From Anaeramoeba flamelloides (lineage: Eukaryota; Metamonada; Anaeramoebidae): a stretch of DNA of 64,000 nucleotides. The notes under the pieces are model-generated. The model saw only the letters and a list, made by a program, of their open reading frames with translations, did not search any database and was not told where the DNA came from. Made by a program: the position numbers and the translations under genes. Positions 60,401-64,000 of the stretch are shown here, piece by piece; positions within the stretch are counted from its first letter, which is position 1; each line of letters starts with the position of its first letter. The stretch lies in assembly GCA_027625915.1 (NCBI GenBank), contig JANTQA010000029.1, forward strand, positions 6,696,001-6,760,000. The letters run 5' to 3'.

Positions 60401-63400
60401 TAACAAATTTATTAATTTCTGCTTCTGGTGTTGGTTCTTTTATTTTAATACTTTTACAAGAATTAAAAAAAAATTCTTCAAATGATAATTTAATTATTTT
60501 TTCATGTATAATAGCAACGTTGTATAGATATTTCCAATATGATTTATTATTAAAACTTCAATTCATTTTACAAATTGAAAATTTGAATTCCAGAAATGGC
60601 ATTTGGGAGCCAATCATTGAAAAATTAGGATTACAATTAATTGGAAAGAATTCAAAGAATGGGAACTTCCACTTTAATTTAAAAGGCGTTGAAGATTTAA
60701 ATATAAACATTTCACAATCTTTATTAATTTCAACAGTTAAATTATTAAAGAATATTAGAAATTGGAAAAAGGATAAAAATATTAATCAACCAAATGTAAA
60801 TTTAGATTTTTCACCGTTTTGGATTCAAAATAATACAGAATTCAATTTAATTTATTATTGCGATCCAATTAAAAAGCAATTAACAAAATTAGTTCCTCAA
60901 AAAATCCAACCATTAAAATTTCAAAATATCAATTTTCAAAAAAATTCTTCACTTCGTTCGATTATTCATATTGGCAAGCACATTGTTACTTTTTATTTTG
61001 AGAAATACCCAAAAAAGAACTTTCAAATCAATTTAAATAATAGAACTAGCAAAATAATTAAAACTAATTTTCTCATCCCAAATAGTTACATTATTTGTAA
61101 AGTGCAAATGAGGGAAAGTAGCCGTAGGCTATCAATTAGCTCACCAATTTGCTTATCTAACCATACAAGTATTCCTATTTCGATCTACCATTTAAACAAC
61201 AAGGATAAGAAAAAGATTACTAAGAACAATAATAAAAAGAACAAGATTATTAAAAAGCATAACAGTGAAAGCAAGAAGGGCGAAAATAATAGCAACGGCG
61301 GGAAGAAGACAAAGAAGACGAACAAAGATCCAAATAATAATAAACAAACAAACATCCAATTATTAAAAAAAAATTTAAAAAAAGGTAATGATTTTTTTTT
61401 ACCATTAAAATTTTCAACAAAAGGATTTGTTATAATTAAACCAAAAATTAAAGAAAAGCCTTGCTTGGCTCGTTCACTAATCAACATTGGAAATGTTATT
61501 AAAGATAAAAAAAAGGGCAAAAAAATTGAAATCGTTTCCCTGAAACGGAAAAGTAAAAAAAAAAAAAATCAATTCAAAAAATATAATATTTTATTAAAAT
61601 CCCAATTTCTTTCAAATTTAGTTTCATTAAAACTTTATCCTTGTATTAATTTTATAAACTTATTACCAGTGAAATTATCTTTTACTTTGTTCTCAAATCA
61701 AGGAACAAGTATTAAATTTTCTTTAAAAAGCGGACAAGAAAAGGAAATATTTAATTACCCATTAAACCATGAAACAGAAATCCAACTAATGACAGAAAAC
61801 GAAAAAAATTTATTATTTTCCAAATATAAAGGCAATGAAAAATTCATTTTGAAATTAGAATTAAACGAAAAAACAAACAAACAAATTCAAAACTTCCCAA
61901 TGTTTGATTCATATGGTAACAAATTAATTATTTTAGCACATATTACCAAAAATAAAAACAATACTTGGATAATCTCCTTTTATGTTAAACATTGCATACT
62001 GAATATTACAAAGTACCGATTCTTATATAAATCAGGAAAGGAAAAAAATCTCTTTGCGGGGCAAGATAATGAAAAAGACTTATTACTTAAAGATAAGAAA
62101 AATGAAAATGATCATAAAAATGAAAGCAATAATAATAAGATCAGTGATATTAATAGTGATAGTAGTATCAGTAGCATTAGTAGCATTAATAGTATCAGTA
62201 GTATTAGTAGCATTAGTAGTTTAAATAATATCAAGAATAAAAAAAACCGAAATAAATTTAAAAAATATTTTATGTTTAGTGATAATTCCCTAAGCTTTAA
62301 AATTATCGGAATTGAAAATTTTTCAAATGCAATTAATTTAGAATCCGTTTTAGTTGATAAAGTTTTTTGGATTAGAGAAAATAAAAACTATCGAATTGAA
62401 TTTGCTTTAGATGTTAAACCGGGCCCAGGGAAATTACGATTGACCAAATTTTGGCATATTTCTTCCAGAATTTGGATCATTAACCAAACCGATAGGATCT
62501 TAACAGTCAAACAAGACCATCATCCATTGCAAAAATCGCAAAATATTAGGAACAAAAAAGTCAATTATGACAAAGATAGTGACATTGATAGCGATAATGG
62601 GAATGATGATTATTTTACGATCCCACCTACAAGTAAAAGGCCTCTATATCGATGGAATATTCAAATGGAGCCAAAAATTTTATCAATTAATTTCAAAAAT
62701 AATGAAAATAAATTTCTTTATAAATGGAGCAGTGGATTTTTATTAACTGAAATTGGTGAAATAAATTTACCCTTATCTAAAAAACAGAATAAAAAAGCAA
62801 AAGAGCCAATTAAAAAAAAAGGGAAAGAAAAAAATGATTTTTCGAGAATACATATTTTTCCGAAAAATAATCAAATTTTTGTATGTGTAAAACCTCAAAA
62901 TAAACAGCACCCACCTTATTTAATTTATAACCATTTAAAAGGCAAGATATATATTAAACAATTCCAGGCAAATAAGGAAATGTGTGTGTCCAAGCAATCA
63001 ATTCTGCCATTTATTTGGCCAGAGCCCGTTTTAGCAAAGAAAATGCAAGTAAGCTACAAGCCAAATCAAAAGATTTATTCTTTTTTTTACCTTAAGGAAA
63101 CAAAAAAAAAAACGTTAATTGAAATTACAGATAATGTTTTTATTAGTCTCGAAATTTGTTCCAAAGGCCCAACTAAAATTATTCATTTTTATAAACCAAA
63201 AAAAATTAAAAATGATCAAAACAAAAAAAATCAATTAATTCATAATAAAAAAAGCAAATTAGAAAATAAAAAACAGAATAAGAACAAACAATTAATGTTT
63301 ACTTTTTCTATTAATTTCCCTCAAATTGGGATTTCGATTATTAATTTAAAACCAATTGAATTAATATTTATTTCAATCCAAAATTTGCATTTAAGTATAA

Positions 63401-64000
63401 ACACATTCCCTAATAAACAAAAGATAATTGGCTTTATTAAAAACATTCAAATTGATAACCAACAATACTCAACAAAAAATTTAAACATTTTATTAAAAGA
63501 AGGCGTAGATTTTTCAAATGACAAGAACAATAATAAAGATAATAACAAGAATAAAGACAAGAACAAGAATAAAGATAAGAATAAGAATAAAGATAAGAAC
63601 AATAATAAAGATAAGAACAATAATAAAGAGAATAACAAGAATAAAAATAAAAATAAAAATAATAAAAATAATAATGATATTAACAATAACATTATCCATT
63701 TTACACTATTAAAAAGTTATGAATTTATAAACACAAATTATTTTAATTTAATAGATTTTGCAATACAACCTATAATCATTAGAATGGACGAGACATGTGT
63801 TTTACCATTTGTAGAAATATTGAAACATCCTTATTTTAAAAAAATTTTTAATAACCCTTCTTTGCAACCTTCTTATGAAATGAAAAAACAGCAGCAGGAG
63901 AAACTACAATTAAATGAAAATCGAGAATTAAATGAAAAGGGAGAATTAAATGAAAATAGAGAATTAAACGATAATAGAAAATTAAATGAAAATATCAACA
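53944..64000 (+). CDS. VPS13-family bridge-like lipid transfer protein, 3'-partial
   Basis: One open frame from ATG at 53944 to the window end (3,352 codons, no stop, no intron seen). The N-terminus is a Chorein_N domain: MLERILTNFLKKYIGDFIS, then LGILKGHVELRNVVIKKDFL and FTIQTGVIGQINVDVPY (family pattern: 'LE..V...L..YLG.YV..L...L.I....G.V.L.NL.lk...L'). The long body alternates amphipathic beta segments, as expected for the repeating-beta-groove rod, with large Asn/Lys/Glu/Asp inserts at about residues 500-730, 1100-1210 and 2015-2060. From residue about 2290 the VAB (SHR-BD) region is visible: FSPFWIQNNTEFNLIYYC, ICLSNHTSIPISIY, RIWIINQTDRILTV, FLYKWSSGFLLTEIGE. VPS13 proteins channel lipids between organelles at contact sites. 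The C-terminal ATG2_C/PH-like part would lie beyond the window. Confidence 0.9.
57433..57489 (+). repeat. AAC trinucleotide run coding for Asn in VPS13
   Basis: Nineteen AAC codons in a row (about 57433-57489) inside a wider Asn/Asp-rich insert. It encodes an uninterrupted Asn tract and is probably length-variable. Confidence 0.85.
59996..60078 (+). repeat. AATAAG tandem repeat coding for Asn-Asn-Lys in VPS13
   Basis: AAT/AAG/AAC codons repeat in a regular nine-base pattern (AATAAGAAT), giving (NNK)n. Lies in a polar loop between beta segments. Confidence 0.75.
62158..62222 (+). repeat. Ser/Ile tandem repeat in VPS13
   Basis: Alternating AGTATC / AGTAGCATT units encode Ser-Ile-Ser-Ser blocks between an N/K-rich loop and the next VAB segment. 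A perfect-looking short minisatellite. Confidence 0.7.
63530..63660 (+). repeat. AATAAAGATAAG tandem repeat coding for Asn-Lys-Asp-Lys in VPS13
   Basis: About ten imperfect copies of a 12 to 18 base unit, encoding a highly charged loop. The region remains in frame with the rest of the gene. Confidence 0.7.

Noticed and set aside
1-64000. CRISPR arrays, tRNA or rRNA genes, bacterial operons
   Set aside because: No regular short repeats with unique spacers, no cloverleaf-like GC-rich segments and no rRNA core sequences were seen; the genes are intron-bearing and eukaryotic.
1-64000. Retrovirus-like or Polinton-like elements
   Set aside because: No long terminal direct repeats, reverse transcriptase, integrase or capsid signatures were recognised; the repeats have short inverted ends and little coding capacity.

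Overview
This is a very AT-rich nuclear segment of a microbial eukaryote. The host genes have GT-AG introns, homopolymer and Asn/Lys/Glu-rich inserts are common, and every complete gene model ends in TAA. The domain mix (RGS joined to DUF547, VPS13, a very large cadherin-like surface protein) and the base composition would fit a free-living amoeboid protist such as a metamonad of the Anaeramoeba type. That placement is inference; nothing in the sequence fixes the species.

Layout, left to right. 0.5-5.6 kb (+): 3' part of a TMEM104-like amino-acid-permease-family membrane protein, split by a 3.85 kb intron full of inverted-repeat elements. 7.7-8.6 kb (+): complete three-exon OSTC gene (oligosaccharyltransferase subunit), bracketed by a pair of long inverted repeats. 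12.7-22.1 kb (+): four-exon coiled-coil/RGS/DUF547 gene whose last intron is 5.4 kb and holds a small nested, probably dead, gene plus more repeats. 22-27 kb: repeats and unresolved coding-like patches. 27.1-27.7 kb (+): proteasome beta-3 subunit whose start codon is apparently split by an intron. 27.9-29.2 kb (+): probable two-exon small hydrophobic protein. 29.3-30.7 kb: two copies of a TA-flanked inverted-repeat element in opposite orientation. 32.2-42.2 kb (-): a giant, GC-rich, single-pass surface protein of about 3,200 residues with 27 cadherin-like (CADG / putative-Ig) repeats. 42.2-50 kb: repeats plus exon-like pieces of a possible seven-transmembrane receptor relic. 50.2-53.2 kb (-): TPR protein. 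53.9 kb to the window end (+): more than 10 kb of an uninterrupted VPS13-family lipid-transfer protein, divergent from the TPR gene.

The genes do not form a pathway. The common theme is genome architecture: long, nearly intronless giant genes; small housekeeping genes with short introns; and two introns swollen to 4-5 kb by nested, apparently non-autonomous DNA-transposon-like repeats of about ten families. No intact transposase, rRNA, tRNA or CRISPR array was seen, and no virus-like element was recognised.
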